Assembly (NCBI GenBank): GCA_044464225.1
Contig: JBIQLN010000024.1
Location: 1-54,901 of the forward strand
DNA length: 54,901 nucleotides
Direction: 5' to 3'
Source of the DNA: 66-474 sp044464225
GTDB taxonomy: Bacteria; Pseudomonadota; Gammaproteobacteria; Xanthomonadales; Rhodanobacteraceae
Made by a program: the position numbers and the translations under genes. The notes below the pieces were generated by a model. It was not told the DNA's origin. It worked only from the letters and a program-made list of their open reading frames with translations, and searched no databases. Positions 1 to 8,244 of this stretch are shown one piece after another (the stretch's first letter is position 1; each line of letters begins with the position of its first letter).

Positions 1-450
1 GGCAATTCATCGCAGATGTCCGACGGTGCCGGCGCGGTGCTGCTGGCCAGCGAACAGGCGATCAAGGATTACGGCCTGACGCCGCTGGCGCGCTTCGTGG
101 GGTTCTCGGTTGCCGGCGTGCCGCCCGAAATCATGGGCATCGGTCCGAAGGAGGCCATTCCGAAGGCACTCAAGGCCACCGGCATGAAGCAGGACGACAT
201 GGAGTGGATCGAGCTCAACGAGGCCTTCGCCGCGCAGTCGCTCGCGGTGATCAAGGACCTCGGTCTCGACCCCGACAAGGTCAATCCCGAGGGCGGCGCC
301 ATTGCACTGGGCCATCCGCTCGGCGCCACCGGCTCCATCCGCATCGCCACGCTCATCCACGGCATGCGCCGGAAGAAGCAGAAATACGGGATGGTCACCA
401 TGTGCATCGGCACCGGCATGGGCGCGGCCGGGATTTTCGAGATGGTGTGA
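1..450 (+). CDS. Acetyl-CoA C-acyltransferase (3-ketoacyl-CoA thiolase), C-terminal part
   Basis: The frame is open from base 1, and the residues before the first ATG (GNSSQMSDGAG) match the conserved middle of thiolases, so the gene starts upstream of the window. What remains is the C-terminal thiolase domain. It has the block ELNEAFAAQ, the catalytic His block GGAIALGHPLGATG, and the C-terminal catalytic Cys in CIGTGMGAAG. Thiolases of this kind cleave 3-ketoacyl-CoA to acetyl-CoA in beta-oxidation. A fadA/fadI-type degradative role is likely, and a FadB partner would be expected upstream, outside the window. A biosynthetic acetoacetyl-CoA thiolase cannot be excluded from this fragment. The gene ends 26 bases before gluconokinase. 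Confidence 0.93.
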   Translation, partial: GNSSQMSDGAGAVLLASEQAIKDYGLTPLARFVGFSVAGVPPEIMGIGPKEAIPKALKATGMKQDDMEWIELNEAFAAQSLAVIKDLGLDPDKVNPEGGAIALGHPLGATGSIRIATLIHGMRRKKQKYGMVTMCIGTGMGAAGIFEMV

Positions 451-476
451 CATGGCGTGCCCGGTGACAGCCGTCG

Positions 477-1007
477 TTGACTGACGTGCCGATGCCGGTC
501 GTGCTGGTGATGGGCGTGTCCGGTTGTGGCAAGACCACCGTCGGCCGCGCCCTCGCCCAGCGCCTGGGCTGGTGTTTCCGTGACGGGGATGAGTTCCACG
601 GTCCGGCCAACGTCGAGAAGATGCGTGCCGGTGAGCCGCTCGGCGATGCCGATCGCGCACCCTGGCTGGCCGCCATCGCGCATTGGGTGGATGCGCGCTC
701 GCGCGACGGTAAATCCGCCGTCATGGCCTGTTCGGCGCTGAAGCGGCGCTATCGCGATTTCCTGCGCGATCAGCGGCCGCAGGCGTGGTTTCTTTATCTT
801 CGCGTGCCGCGCGGCGAACTGGAACGACGATTGCAGACACGCCACCACCCATTCATGTCGGCATCCCTGCTGGACAGCCAATTGCAGGCCCTGGAAGAAC
901 CGGACAGCCGCGAACCGCGAACGATCACCCTCGATGGTGCCGCTGACATCGAGGCGGTGGTCGAGTCCGCGTTGCGCGGATTGCGCGTCCGCGACCTCTG
1001 TCGCTGA
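477..1007 (+). CDS. gntK: Gluconokinase, GntK family
   Basis: Small P-loop kinase predicted to phosphorylate D-gluconate to 6-phosphogluconate, feeding the Entner-Doudoroff or pentose-phosphate route. The Walker A motif GVSGCGKTT sits at the extreme N-terminus. It is followed by the family signatures DGDEFHGPANVEKMRAGEPL and ACSALKRRYRDFLR, and a C-terminal segment with HPFMSASLLDSQ, all typical of bacterial thermoresistant gluconokinases of about 170-180 residues. The start is uncertain: TTG at 477 has a weak GGTGA upstream, while ATG at 492 would shorten the protein by five residues and still precede the P-loop. It lies 26 bp downstream of the thiolase gene on the same strand. No gluconate permease or regulator is adjacent. 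Confidence 0.9.
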   Translation: MTDVPMPVVLVMGVSGCGKTTVGRALAQRLGWCFRDGDEFHGPANVEKMRAGEPLGDADRAPWLAAIAHWVDARSRDGKSAVMACSALKRRYRDFLRDQRPQAWFLYLRVPRGELERRLQTRHHPFMSASLLDSQLQALEEPDSREPRTITLDGAADIEAVVESALRGLRVRDLCR

Positions 1008-1084
1008 CATCCCACGGCAGCGGTGAGGGTCCGGTCGCTTTCGACGAGTCGGCAGATGCGACTTGGCGTCGCATCTCGACGACG

Positions 1085-1445
1085 GCCCTGTCGCCCTTCG
1101 TCGCGCAACCGGGTGCCGAATGTTCCAAGCTCCCGGAACGCGGGCAGCAGACTCTCCCCGAGCGGGGTCAGCGCGTAGAACGCAAACTCGCTGTCGACTT
1201 CGCAACCAGCCCCGCGATTTCCAGCTCGCGCAAATTGCGCGTCAGCTCTTTCGCGCTGATTCCGGCAATCGTGCGAAGCAGTGCGTTGAACCGCTGCTCG
1301 CCGCCCAGCAGCAGCGCGCGCAGCACCAGCATCTTCCAGCGCCCCCGATGGTGTTGATGGCCTTTTCCAACTGGCAGTCCGCCGCTGCGTCCCGGATTCC
1401 CTCCGGCGGCTCCAACTGCCCGCTTTTCCGGGCTGCTTGGGTCAT
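1085..1445 (-). pseudogene. HxlR-family transcriptional regulator, broken by two frameshifts
   Basis: Read on the minus strand from ATG at 1445, frame 1 gives an HxlR-type N-terminus ending CQLEKAINTIGG. One base is then missing: the next frame continues as RWKMLVLRALLLGGEQRF and on through the winged-helix region to LRELEIAGLV. A second shift restores EVDSEFAFYALTPLGESLLP, the HxlR wing and C-terminus. No family-length stop is seen after GTFGTRLRDEG. Together the three pieces give about 120 residues, the normal HxlR length, so this is one decayed gene (or a site of two sequencing errors). HxlR regulators commonly sit divergently to NmrA-like or quinone oxidoreductase genes, exactly the arrangement here. 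Confidence 0.8.
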
Positions 1446-1451
1446 GCGGTT

Positions 1452-1461
1452 ACCTCGAGGT
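1452..1461. promoter_or_regulatory. Perfect 10-bp palindrome in the HxlR/NmrA divergent promoter
   Basis: The sequence acctcgaggt is its own reverse complement. It lies 7 bp upstream of the start of the broken HxlR gene, in the 81-bp gap shared with the divergent NmrA-like gene. Position and symmetry suit an operator for the dimeric HxlR regulator. This is inference from position only, and a 10-bp palindrome can occur by chance. Confidence 0.3.
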
Positions 1462-1526
1462 GCGTTGATGCGGCGTGCCGCCCGGACCATCGTTGGTGTC
1501 CTCGCTGAAGCATATGGGAGCCACGC

Positions 1527-2390
1527 ATGACTCGAACCATTCTGGTCACGGGCGCTACCGGCAAGACGGGACGCCGGCTGGTGTCGCTGCTGCAGAATCA
1601 GGACGTCACGGTACGTTCCGCAAGCCGTACTCCGCGGGCAGGACAAGCCGGGTTCGACTGGCTGCAGCCTGCACGCCATGCGGACGTCCTCGACGACATC
1701 GATGCGATCTACCTGGTTCCGCCCGCGATGATCGAAAACCCGGCACCCATCGTCGAACCGTTTGTTGCCACCACCGCACGCGCGGGCGTTCGCCGGCTGG
1801 TACTGCTGTCATCGACGGGCGTCGAATTTCCCGGCGAACCGCGCGGAAGCGGGCGCCGCAAACTGGAAGCGCTGGTGCGGGCGGCCGGCCTGGAATGGAC
1901 GATCCTCAGGCCATCCGGGTTCATGCAGAACTTTTCGGAAGGATTCCTGTTGCCCGTGGTTCTCCATGGCCTCATTCCCAACCCGGCCGGAAGCGGCAAG
2001 GTTGCGATGGTCGACGCCGGCGACATCGCGGCGGTTGCCGCAAGGATCCTCACAGCTGAAGGTGCAACCCACGCCGGCCAGACCTGCGACGTGACGGGTC
2101 TGCAACCCATCGACTTCCTTGAAGTTGCCGACACGATTTCACGCCATGCGCACCGTGCGGTCAGTACCGTTCCCATGACATCCCGAGCGTTCCATGAGCT
2201 GCTGGAAAACGCCGGCGTCCCGCAGGACCATGCCGCCATGCTGGTACGCGACCAGGACGCCGTCCGCAATGGCGCGGCGGCAACCGTAGCCGACACCGTC
2301 AACCGTCTTCTCGGCCGCACCCCGATCGATTTTGCGACCTTCGCATCCGGTGCGTCGGGCGCGTGGCAGGTCACTCCAGCGATGGCGTGA
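1527..2390 (+). CDS. NmrA-like NAD(P)-binding oxidoreductase (atypical SDR)
   Basis: Atypical short-chain dehydrogenase with the N-terminal dinucleotide motif TGATGKTG at residues 8-15, a Rossmann-fold core (IYLVPPAMIENPAPIV, VRRLVLLSSTGVEF) and the substrate-side segment WTILRPSGFMQNF typical of NmrA/QOR2-type proteins. The length of 287 residues is normal. A GGGAG ribosome-binding site precedes ATG 1527 at good spacing. Substrate and activity cannot be told; relatives act as NAD(P)H:quinone or azo reductases or as redox sensors. It is divergent from the decayed HxlR regulator, which was probably its repressor, and so may now be deregulated. Its 3' end overlaps the convergent terC-like gene by 20 bp. 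Confidence 0.85.
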   Translation: MTRTILVTGATGKTGRRLVSLLQNQDVTVRSASRTPRAGQAGFDWLQPARHADVLDDIDAIYLVPPAMIENPAPIVEPFVATTARAGVRRLVLLSSTGVEFPGEPRGSGRRKLEALVRAAGLEWTILRPSGFMQNFSEGFLLPVVLHGLIPNPAGSGKVAMVDAGDIAAVAARILTAEGATHAGQTCDVTGLQPIDFLEVADTISRHAHRAVSTVPMTSRAFHELLENAGVPQDHAAMLVRDQDAVRNGAAATVADTVNRLLGRTPIDFATFASGASGAWQVTPAMA

Positions 2391-3360
2391 TGCGATCGCG
2401 GCGGCTCTTGATCAGGCTGGCGACGGTGGTGCTCGCGAGGATCGACAGGATGACCACCAGCGACAGCCAGGTCGGGATCTCCGGAACCACGTGGATCGGC
2501 TCGCCGCCGTTGAGGAACGGCAGGCTGTTGCCGTGCATGGCTTCGATGATCAGCTTGATCCCGATGAAGCCCAGCACCAGCGCAAGACCAAAGCTCAGGT
2601 AGACGAGCCGCTTGAGCAATCCGCCGATCAGGAAATACAGTTCGACCAGGCCGAGCAGCGCGAAGGCATTGGTCGCGAACACGATGTAGGGTTCATTCGT
2701 CAGGCCATAGATGGCCGGAATCGAGTCGAGCGCGAACAGGATGTCGGTCATGCCGATGGCGATCATCACCATCATCATGGGCGTGAAGTACCGCTTGCCG
2801 TCCCTGACGGTGGACATGTTCGCGCCGTCGTATTCCGTGGTGAACGGCAGGACCTTTTGCGCGGCGCGTACCAGGAAGTTGGGTTCGTACGCCTCGTCCT
2901 TGTCGTGTTTTTCGAAAGCCAGCTTGGCGGCCGTCAGGATCAGGAACAGGCCGAACAGGTAGAACACCCAACTGAAGTGGGCGATCGCCGCCGCGCCGAT
3001 CAGGATGAAGATGGTGCGCAGGACAAGCGCGATGACGATGCCGATCAGCAGCACCTTCTGCTGGAATGCGCGCGGCACCGCGAAGCTCGACATGATGATC
3101 ACGAACACGAACAGGTTGTCGATCGACAAGCTGTATTCGGTGATGTAGCCGGCGAAGTATTCGACGCCGTGATCCCTGCCCCAGACCGCCGTCAGGCCCA
3201 GCCCGAACAAAATCGACAACGACACGAAGAAGGCCGTCCAGGCGCCGGCCTCCTTGAGGGACGGTTCGTGCGCGTTGCGGATGTGCGTGAAGAAGCTGAG
3301 CGCGAGCAGCGCGACGATGCCGGCAGCCGTGACCAGCCAGATCCAGAGTGGTACTTGCAT
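2371..3360 (-). CDS. TerC/Alx-family integral membrane protein
   Basis: About nine hydrophobic segments over 329 residues. The two family signatures with paired acidic residues are present: SLSIDNLFVFVIIM near residues 78-91 and MTDILFALDSIPAIYG near 203-218, both within membrane helices. TerC/Alx proteins have been linked to tellurite resistance, pH-induced expression and, more recently, manganese export; the substrate here cannot be assigned. No yybP-ykoY manganese riboswitch is possible in the 45-bp gap upstream. DUF456 precedes it on the same strand, so the two probably form an operon. The 3' end overlaps the convergent NmrA-like gene by 20 bp. Confidence 0.93.
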   Translation of the reverse strand: MQVPLWIWLVTAAGIVALLALSFFTHIRNAHEPSLKEAGAWTAFFVSLSILFGLGLTAVWGRDHGVEYFAGYITEYSLSIDNLFVFVIIMSSFAVPRAFQQKVLLIGIVIALVLRTIFILIGAAAIAHFSWVFYLFGLFLILTAAKLAFEKHDKDEAYEPNFLVRAAQKVLPFTTEYDGANMSTVRDGKRYFTPMMMVMIAIGMTDILFALDSIPAIYGLTNEPYIVFATNAFALLGLVELYFLIGGLLKRLVYLSFGLALVLGFIGIKLIIEAMHGNSLPFLNGGEPIHVVPEIPTWLSLVVILSILASTTVASLIKSRRDRITPSLE

Positions 3361-3405
3361 TCGCTGAAGCGTCCTGTGGGGCGGCCCTGGGGCGATCGAG
3401 CCGGT

Positions 3406-3891
3406 TCAGAGTATCAATGCCAGCGCAAATATGCCCAGCATCATGAATGCGGTGGCAATCTTGATCGCGGTGCCGATCAGCAGGCCGATCCACGTACCCA
3501 CGCCGACCCGCGCGGCGTGCTCGACCCGGCTGCCGCTCGCCAGTTGCCCGATGACCGCACCGACGAACGGCCCGAGGATGATGCCGGGGATGCCGAAGAA
3601 CAGCCCCACGATCGTGCCGATGAAGGCGCCCCACACCGCCGCCTTGCTGGCGCCGTAGCGACGGGCGCCATAGCTGCCGGCCACGAAGTCGAACACGATC
3701 GAGAACGCCGCCAGCAGCGCCAGGAACACGACCACCCAGGCGGGGATCGTTTCGAAACGGCCCACCCACGCCGCCAGCAGCATGCCGCCGAACATCACCG
3801 GTATGCCCGGCAGGTTCGGCAGGATCGAAGCCACGAACCCGGCGGCAATGATGATGCCGGCGATGACATACCAGAGGATGTTCCAGTCCAT
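3406..3891 (-). CDS. DUF456 family small membrane protein
   Basis: A 161-residue, strongly hydrophobic protein with about four or five membrane segments and glycine-rich helices (VGAFIGTIVGLFFGIPGI-like stretch around residues 95-115, GPFVGAVIG). The arrangement of a short N-terminal helix, then an N-P-G-containing loop (LPNLPGIPVMFGG), then paired glycine-zipper-like helices matches DUF456. No biochemical function is established for this family. It is the first gene of a probable two-gene operon with the TerC-like protein, 45 bp apart. Upstream lie 59 bp and then the glycosidase-like gene on the same strand. Confidence 0.85.
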   Translation of the reverse strand: MDWNILWYVIAGIIIAAGFVASILPNLPGIPVMFGGMLLAAWVGRFETIPAWVVVFLALLAAFSIVFDFVAGSYGARRYGASKAAVWGAFIGTIVGLFFGIPGIILGPFVGAVIGQLASGSRVEHAARVGVGTWIGLLIGTAIKIATAFMMLGIFALALIL

Positions 3892-3950
3892 GGGCGGAGG
3901 ATAGCGGCTCTTTTCCCTTCGCCCGGAAAGGAGGGGTATAGCGCGACGCC

Positions 3951-5966
3951 CTACTGCCTCGGTACGAGCTGCAAGGTCAACACCTCGAAGGGTTGCAGCG
4001 TGATGGTGACCGGCTTGTCGGCGCTGAGGGTTTTGGGCACCTCGTCACCACCCGTGTGCCACACGTCGCTCACGTCGAACGAGCGCGCGGCATTCGTCGG
4101 CAACTGCAGTTTGCGCGCCGCGTCCAGGATCGCAGGCTGCGGCTTGTCGTCGGGATTGCGCAATGTGATGAACGCCTTTCGCGGCGACCACGCCGCCCAG
4201 CCGTAAACCTCCAGCCGCCCGGGGTCGCCACCGATCCAGTGGGTGTCGCGCAGTACTTCGGCGTTCGCGCGCGACCATCTGGCTGCTTCAGCCAAGGTGC
4301 CCCAATCCCGTGTCGTCAGCAGCGACGGCGTGATGTACATCTCCTGCAAGTCGGTGCCCGTGGCGAAATACGAATGCACCTCGTTGGCGAAGTCGTGACC
4401 GGGATCCGTGTCCAGGTGCAAGGCATGTTGGGCGTAGATGATCCCGTGCAGCATCAGCGAATTGATCGGAAACAATGGCCCCTTCTCGACGATGTTGCGG
4501 TAGGTCTGCTCGTCGCGATAGGTGATCCATCGTTCGCGATACGGCCCCGCGCCGGTGAAGTTGTGGTCGTAGCCACCACGCCAGATCGAATCGGCCCAGC
4601 GCAACCAGAACGGCGAAGCCCAGGTGCCGGTGGTGAGATTGATGAAGGTATTCGGTTTGGCGGTACGGATGTCTTCGATCAACTGGATGGCGGCCGCAAA
4701 ATCGCTGTCGAACCGGCTGCCCGGGTACACCGTGTCGACATTGCCGGTGCCGTCGAACTTGAACTGGTTGACGCAATCATCGTTCAGCAACGTCATCACC
4801 ACGCGGTGGAAGCGCTTCCAGTATTTCGGACCGGACAGCGCAAGGCCGTTGTCGACGATCTCGTAGCCGGACTTCCTGCCGTTATCGATGCGTGCGTCGT
4901 GCGGTTTGCCGTAACCGCCCCACGGCGACAGCCATACGCCTGGCGCGGCGCCGTACTTTTCGGCCGCCTTGCACAATGGAACGAAGCCATGAGGAAATGC
5001 CTTCGAGAAATTCCAGCTTCCGCTGTAATCATCCCACCCGTCGTCGAACAGGAACGAGTCCATTCTGACGTGGCGCTTCGCGACCAGTTCCCTGCCGAAC
5101 GCGTTGATGCGATCCAGCGCCTCGGCCTCGGTGTACGGCGTGAAATAGCCGATGTCATACCAGGAGTTGTAGTGCAGGAACGGGCGATACGGGTGCGCGC
5201 GTTCGCGTTCGATGTAGTGCGCGAAATCGCGACGCAGCTGACCGGGGCGCGCGACGCCGATCACCGCCGAGTACGCCACCGACTGCCCTTTCGCCAACGG
5301 CAGCGTGCGCTCGACCCACAGTTTGACCTTGCCGCGCCATGCGACGGCTTTGGACATCGGGTGTTCGAAACCCAGCCAGTCGTCGTGCGACACCACTGGC
5401 GAACCATCGACCGAGCCGTCCACGATCGCATCGGCCGCATCGGCGCCGAACAGCGACACCCTGCTGATGGGTGCGTCGCCGTTCACCGCGGTGATGGTGA
5501 CGATCTCGCGCAGGTAATTCGAACCTTCGCGCTGGACCAGCTTCCAGTGGAAGCGAAGGTTGCCTTTCGGCCCGAGGAACGTGCCCTCAACGGCCTTGCC
5601 CGGAACGCGTTCGGCCAGGCGTGAGGCGTGGGGATCCACGGGCAGCGCGACTTCGCGCAAGCCGTCCTGCAGGCGGAAAACCGTGGTTCCGATCGTGCTT
5701 CCATCCTTGAGGGTCACCGAGAACGGATCGGTGACCTGGATGGTCGCCTTGTTCCGTTCATCGGTGACGACGAGGTCGGACAACACGCCGCCCTGCACTT
5801 TCCATGTGGCCGCGACGACCGCATTGCCGAACTCGGCTTTCCCCGCCTGCGCATTCATAGATGCGTGGGCGAATCCCGCGCTGGCGGAGAACGCGGCGCC
5901 GCCCAGCAGCACCCACACGATCCAATGCCCCGGCACGCGCGCGGTGCGCGAAGTTTTGAGCCGCAT
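3951..5966 (-). CDS. Exported alpha-galactosidase-like glycosidase (clan GH-D-type barrel)
   Basis: A 671-residue protein with an N-terminal signal peptide (hydrophobic WIVWVLLGGAAFSASAGF, likely cleavage after AHA near residue 35). An N-terminal beta-sandwich-like part (about 40-240) is followed by a TIM-barrel-like part. The barrel includes MDSFLFDDGWDDY around 302-313, a KFDG segment (Asp405) at the position of the clan GH-D nucleophile KxD, and GTWASPFWLRWADSIWRGG, which may supply the acid/base Asp. It ends in a beta-rich domain (VTITLQPFEVLTLQLV). The pattern resembles GH27/GH36-related proteins, some of which are labelled enterotoxin in databases without evidence. A periplasmic or secreted alpha-galactosidase or alpha-N-acetylgalactosaminidase-type activity is inferred. 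No sugar transporter lies nearby. Confidence 0.65.
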   Translation of the reverse strand: MRLKTSRTARVPGHWIVWVLLGGAAFSASAGFAHASMNAQAGKAEFGNAVVAATWKVQGGVLSDLVVTDERNKATIQVTDPFSVTLKDGSTIGTTVFRLQDGLREVALPVDPHASRLAERVPGKAVEGTFLGPKGNLRFHWKLVQREGSNYLREIVTITAVNGDAPISRVSLFGADAADAIVDGSVDGSPVVSHDDWLGFEHPMSKAVAWRGKVKLWVERTLPLAKGQSVAYSAVIGVARPGQLRRDFAHYIERERAHPYRPFLHYNSWYDIGYFTPYTEAEALDRINAFGRELVAKRHVRMDSFLFDDGWDDYSGSWNFSKAFPHGFVPLCKAAEKYGAAPGVWLSPWGGYGKPHDARIDNGRKSGYEIVDNGLALSGPKYWKRFHRVVMTLLNDDCVNQFKFDGTGNVDTVYPGSRFDSDFAAAIQLIEDIRTAKPNTFINLTTGTWASPFWLRWADSIWRGGYDHNFTGAGPYRERWITYRDEQTYRNIVEKGPLFPINSLMLHGIIYAQHALHLDTDPGHDFANEVHSYFATGTDLQEMYITPSLLTTRDWGTLAEAARWSRANAEVLRDTHWIGGDPGRLEVYGWAAWSPRKAFITLRNPDDKPQPAILDAARKLQLPTNAARSFDVSDVWHTGGDEVPKTLSADKPVTITLQPFEVLTLQLVPRQ

Positions 5967-6025
5967 CCAGTTGTCCCGGTCGCGCGGGCCGAGCCCGCAC
6001 GGTCATTGTGCCGGAAACGCGTCCG

Positions 6026-6802
6026 CTAACGCCTGGACGGGATGAAGTCGCGCTCGGTTCGCCGCGCAGGCCGCGGCCAGGGGCAGATCATCGGCACCTC
6101 GCGCCGATAGCGGCGATAGTCCTCGCCGTGCGCGGCAATCAGGTCGCGCTCTTCCAGCAGTCGCACCGCGAGCAGGATGTAGCCCGTGGTCGCAATCGCA
6201 AACAGGAGGTGTCCCGTCGTCATCCGTGGTCTCGCCCAGAACGCGATGATGAAGCCCAGCATCAGCGGATGCCTCACGATCCGGTAGTAGAAGCTCTCGA
6301 CGAATTCCGGTGGCGTGTAGGCTCGGCCGTGCACGCGCAACCAGACCTGCCGCAGGCCGAACAAGTCAAAGTGGTTGATTACGAAGGTACTGCTGAGGAC
6401 GATCAGCCAGCCGATGGCGGACAGTCCGTACAGCAACCACCATGCCCAGCCACGCCCCACGTCCCAGACCGTGCCCGGCAACGGCCGCCACTGCCAGTAC
6501 AGCAGGATCAGCGCCAGGCTGCTTGCCAGCACGTAGGTGCTGCGCTCGATCGACGGGCTCATCCATCCCGCCAACCACCGCTTGAAACCCCGGCGCGCCA
6601 TGCCGCTGTGCTGGACTGCGAAGATGCCCAGCAGGACGAGATCGATCACGAGCGCCTGCAACAGGCTGGCCGTGGCAAATCCCCGGTTCACGGTATGCGG
6701 TACGAACGAAACGTCGGCGACAAACGCGATCGCATACAGGAAAGTCAGGAAAAACACGGCGTAGCACAACACGCCGTAAAGAAAAATCGAAGCACTACGC
6801 AT
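6026..6802 (-). CDS. mddA: Methanethiol S-methyltransferase, MddA/NnrU-like membrane protein
   Basis: A 258-residue integral membrane protein with five or six helices. It has the isoprenylcysteine methyltransferase-like C-terminus YRIVRHPLMLGFIIAFW and LEERDLIAAHGEDYRRYR, which binds S-adenosylmethionine in this superfamily. The blocks GIFAVQHSGMARRGFKRW, ALILLYWQWRPLPG and NHFDLFGLRQVWL match methanethiol S-methyltransferases. These convert methanethiol to dimethyl sulfide with SAM. The same frame is open far upstream, but ATG 6802 begins the hydrophobic N-terminus (MRSASIFLYGVLCYAVFFL) and gives the family length. NnrU proteins share the fold, so the substrate is a family-level inference. 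The next gene upstream is 88 bp away on the same strand. Confidence 0.72.
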   Translation of the reverse strand: MRSASIFLYGVLCYAVFFLTFLYAIAFVADVSFVPHTVNRGFATASLLQALVIDLVLLGIFAVQHSGMARRGFKRWLAGWMSPSIERSTYVLASSLALILLYWQWRPLPGTVWDVGRGWAWWLLYGLSAIGWLIVLSSTFVINHFDLFGLRQVWLRVHGRAYTPPEFVESFYYRIVRHPLMLGFIIAFWARPRMTTGHLLFAIATTGYILLAVRLLEERDLIAAHGEDYRRYRREVPMICPWPRPARRTERDFIPSRR

Positions 6803-6890
6803 GGCGATTCTCCACCCGCATTCAACACCCGGATATGGAAGAACACCGCTCCGCGGGGATTTGCGACATGACTCTCGGCCAGGCGGCCGC

Positions 6891-8171
6891 TCAGCCTTCC
6901 AGCATTGCCTTCCAGCGATCCTTCGCTTCGAGCCACCAGTATTGCGCCTGCGCACCCAGGTAGCCGAGCGGCCGCCGGGCCGACTGCAGGCCGAACGAGG
7001 CGAATTCGCGCCAGCCCTCGCCACCCTCGGCGATGGCATCGGCCAGCAGTTCGCCCGCGGCACAGGTCGGCGCGGTGCCGTGACCGCCAAACGCCTGCAT
7101 CCACCACAACCCGTCCCCGCGCGTGCCGAGCTGCGGCATCTGGTGGCGTGCATAGCTCATCAGCCCCGACCACGCGTAATCGGCCTTCACCCCTTCGAGC
7201 TGCGGGAATACGCGCAACAGGTCCCGCATCAGCAGTTGCTTCACGGTCCGGGCCGAACGATTGCGGATGGAGATGCGGCCGCCCCACAGCAGGCGCGTAT
7301 CCTTGAGGGGCCGGTAGTAGTCGAAGGCGAAGCGGGTGTCGTAGATCGCGGCTTCGGTGTGCAGGCATTCCTGCATGCGTGCGCCCAGCGGTTCGGTCGT
7401 CATCACGTAGGTGGCGATCGGCAGGATGGCCCGATCGATTTCACGCTCGAGCCCGGCGAGATAACCACCGCACGCCAGCACCACGGTTTGCGCCTTGACT
7501 TCGCCCGAATCGGTGCGGATCCGCCAGCCGGCGCCGTTGCGCTCGACCCGCCGCACCCGGGAATGCTCGTGGAAGCGCGCACCCTGCCCCTGCGCCGCAC
7601 GCACCATCCCGTGCAGGTAATCGATCGGATGCAGGTGCAGCGCATGCCGTTCGAACAAGCCGTCGTGATAGCACCGGCTGTGGATCACCGCGCGAAGCTG
7701 CTCTTCCGGCAGCCACTCCCACTCGACGCCGTAGGTTTCCTTCAACAGGCGCTGGCGCGTGCGCAGGACCTCGGGGTCGCGAAACCAGTTCGCCCAGATC
7801 ACGCCCGCGTCCACGGCGTCGCAATCGATCGCGTATCGGGCGATGCGCTGGCGGATGAGGTTCACGGCTTGCGTGGTGGCACCGTACAGGAGCCGCGCGC
7901 GTTCGGCGCCCAGCTGCCCGAGCAATGCATCCTCGCCCAACGAGTAGCCGCCGAACACGAAACCGCCATTCCGGCCGGATGCGCCGTGGCCGATCCCATG
8001 ACGCTCCAGCAGCACCACGTCCCGTACGCCGCGCTCGGCAAGCCCCAGCGCGAGGCACACGCCGGCATAACCACCGCCGACAATTGCGATGCGGGCTTCG
8101 CATTCGCCGTCGAGCGGCGGCAACGATTCGAAGGGACGGGCGCTCGCGGTGTACCAGGTTTCCGACATCAT
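6891..8171 (-). CDS. FAD-dependent amine oxidoreductase, PuuB/OrdL-like (DAO family)
   Basis: A DAO-fold flavoprotein of 426 residues. The ADP-binding motif IVGGGYAGVCLALGLAE lies near residue 28 and is followed by LLERHGIGHGASGRNGG. The GASGRNGG segment is typical of gamma-glutamylputrescine oxidase and related amine/amino-acid oxidases. The C-terminal flavin-binding part is YAWSGLMSYARHQMPQLG then QAFGGHGTAPTCAAGELLADAI. The closest functional analogues oxidise polyamine or amino-acid amines. The exact substrate is not readable, and no puuA/puuC partners are present. Start ATG 8171 (MMSETWYTASARPFESLPPL) fits the family N-terminus; the same frame is open further upstream, but that part is repeat DNA. 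Confidence 0.85.
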   Translation of the reverse strand: MMSETWYTASARPFESLPPLDGECEARIAIVGGGYAGVCLALGLAERGVRDVVLLERHGIGHGASGRNGGFVFGGYSLGEDALLGQLGAERARLLYGATTQAVNLIRQRIARYAIDCDAVDAGVIWANWFRDPEVLRTRQRLLKETYGVEWEWLPEEQLRAVIHSRCYHDGLFERHALHLHPIDYLHGMVRAAQGQGARFHEHSRVRRVERNGAGWRIRTDSGEVKAQTVVLACGGYLAGLEREIDRAILPIATYVMTTEPLGARMQECLHTEAAIYDTRFAFDYYRPLKDTRLLWGGRISIRNRSARTVKQLLMRDLLRVFPQLEGVKADYAWSGLMSYARHQMPQLGTRGDGLWWMQAFGGHGTAPTCAAGELLADAIAEGGEGWREFASFGLQSARRPLGYLGAQAQYWWLEAKDRWKAMLEG

Positions 8172-8244
8172 GCGCGAAGCATAGCGGCTGTTGACCGGCG
8201 AGTGCCGCGCCCGCGCGAAAAGTCGGTCAGAGCGAAGTTTCGCA

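Noticed and set aside
3361..3405. yybP-ykoY manganese riboswitch upstream of the TerC-like gene
   Set aside because: The gap is only 45 bp and lacks the motif.
2332..4206. Over 620-codon plus-strand frame across the TerC and DUF456 genes
   Set aside because: Low-complexity Asp/Arg/Gln/Glu-rich translation opposite two membrane proteins, as expected for the antisense of hydrophobic codons.
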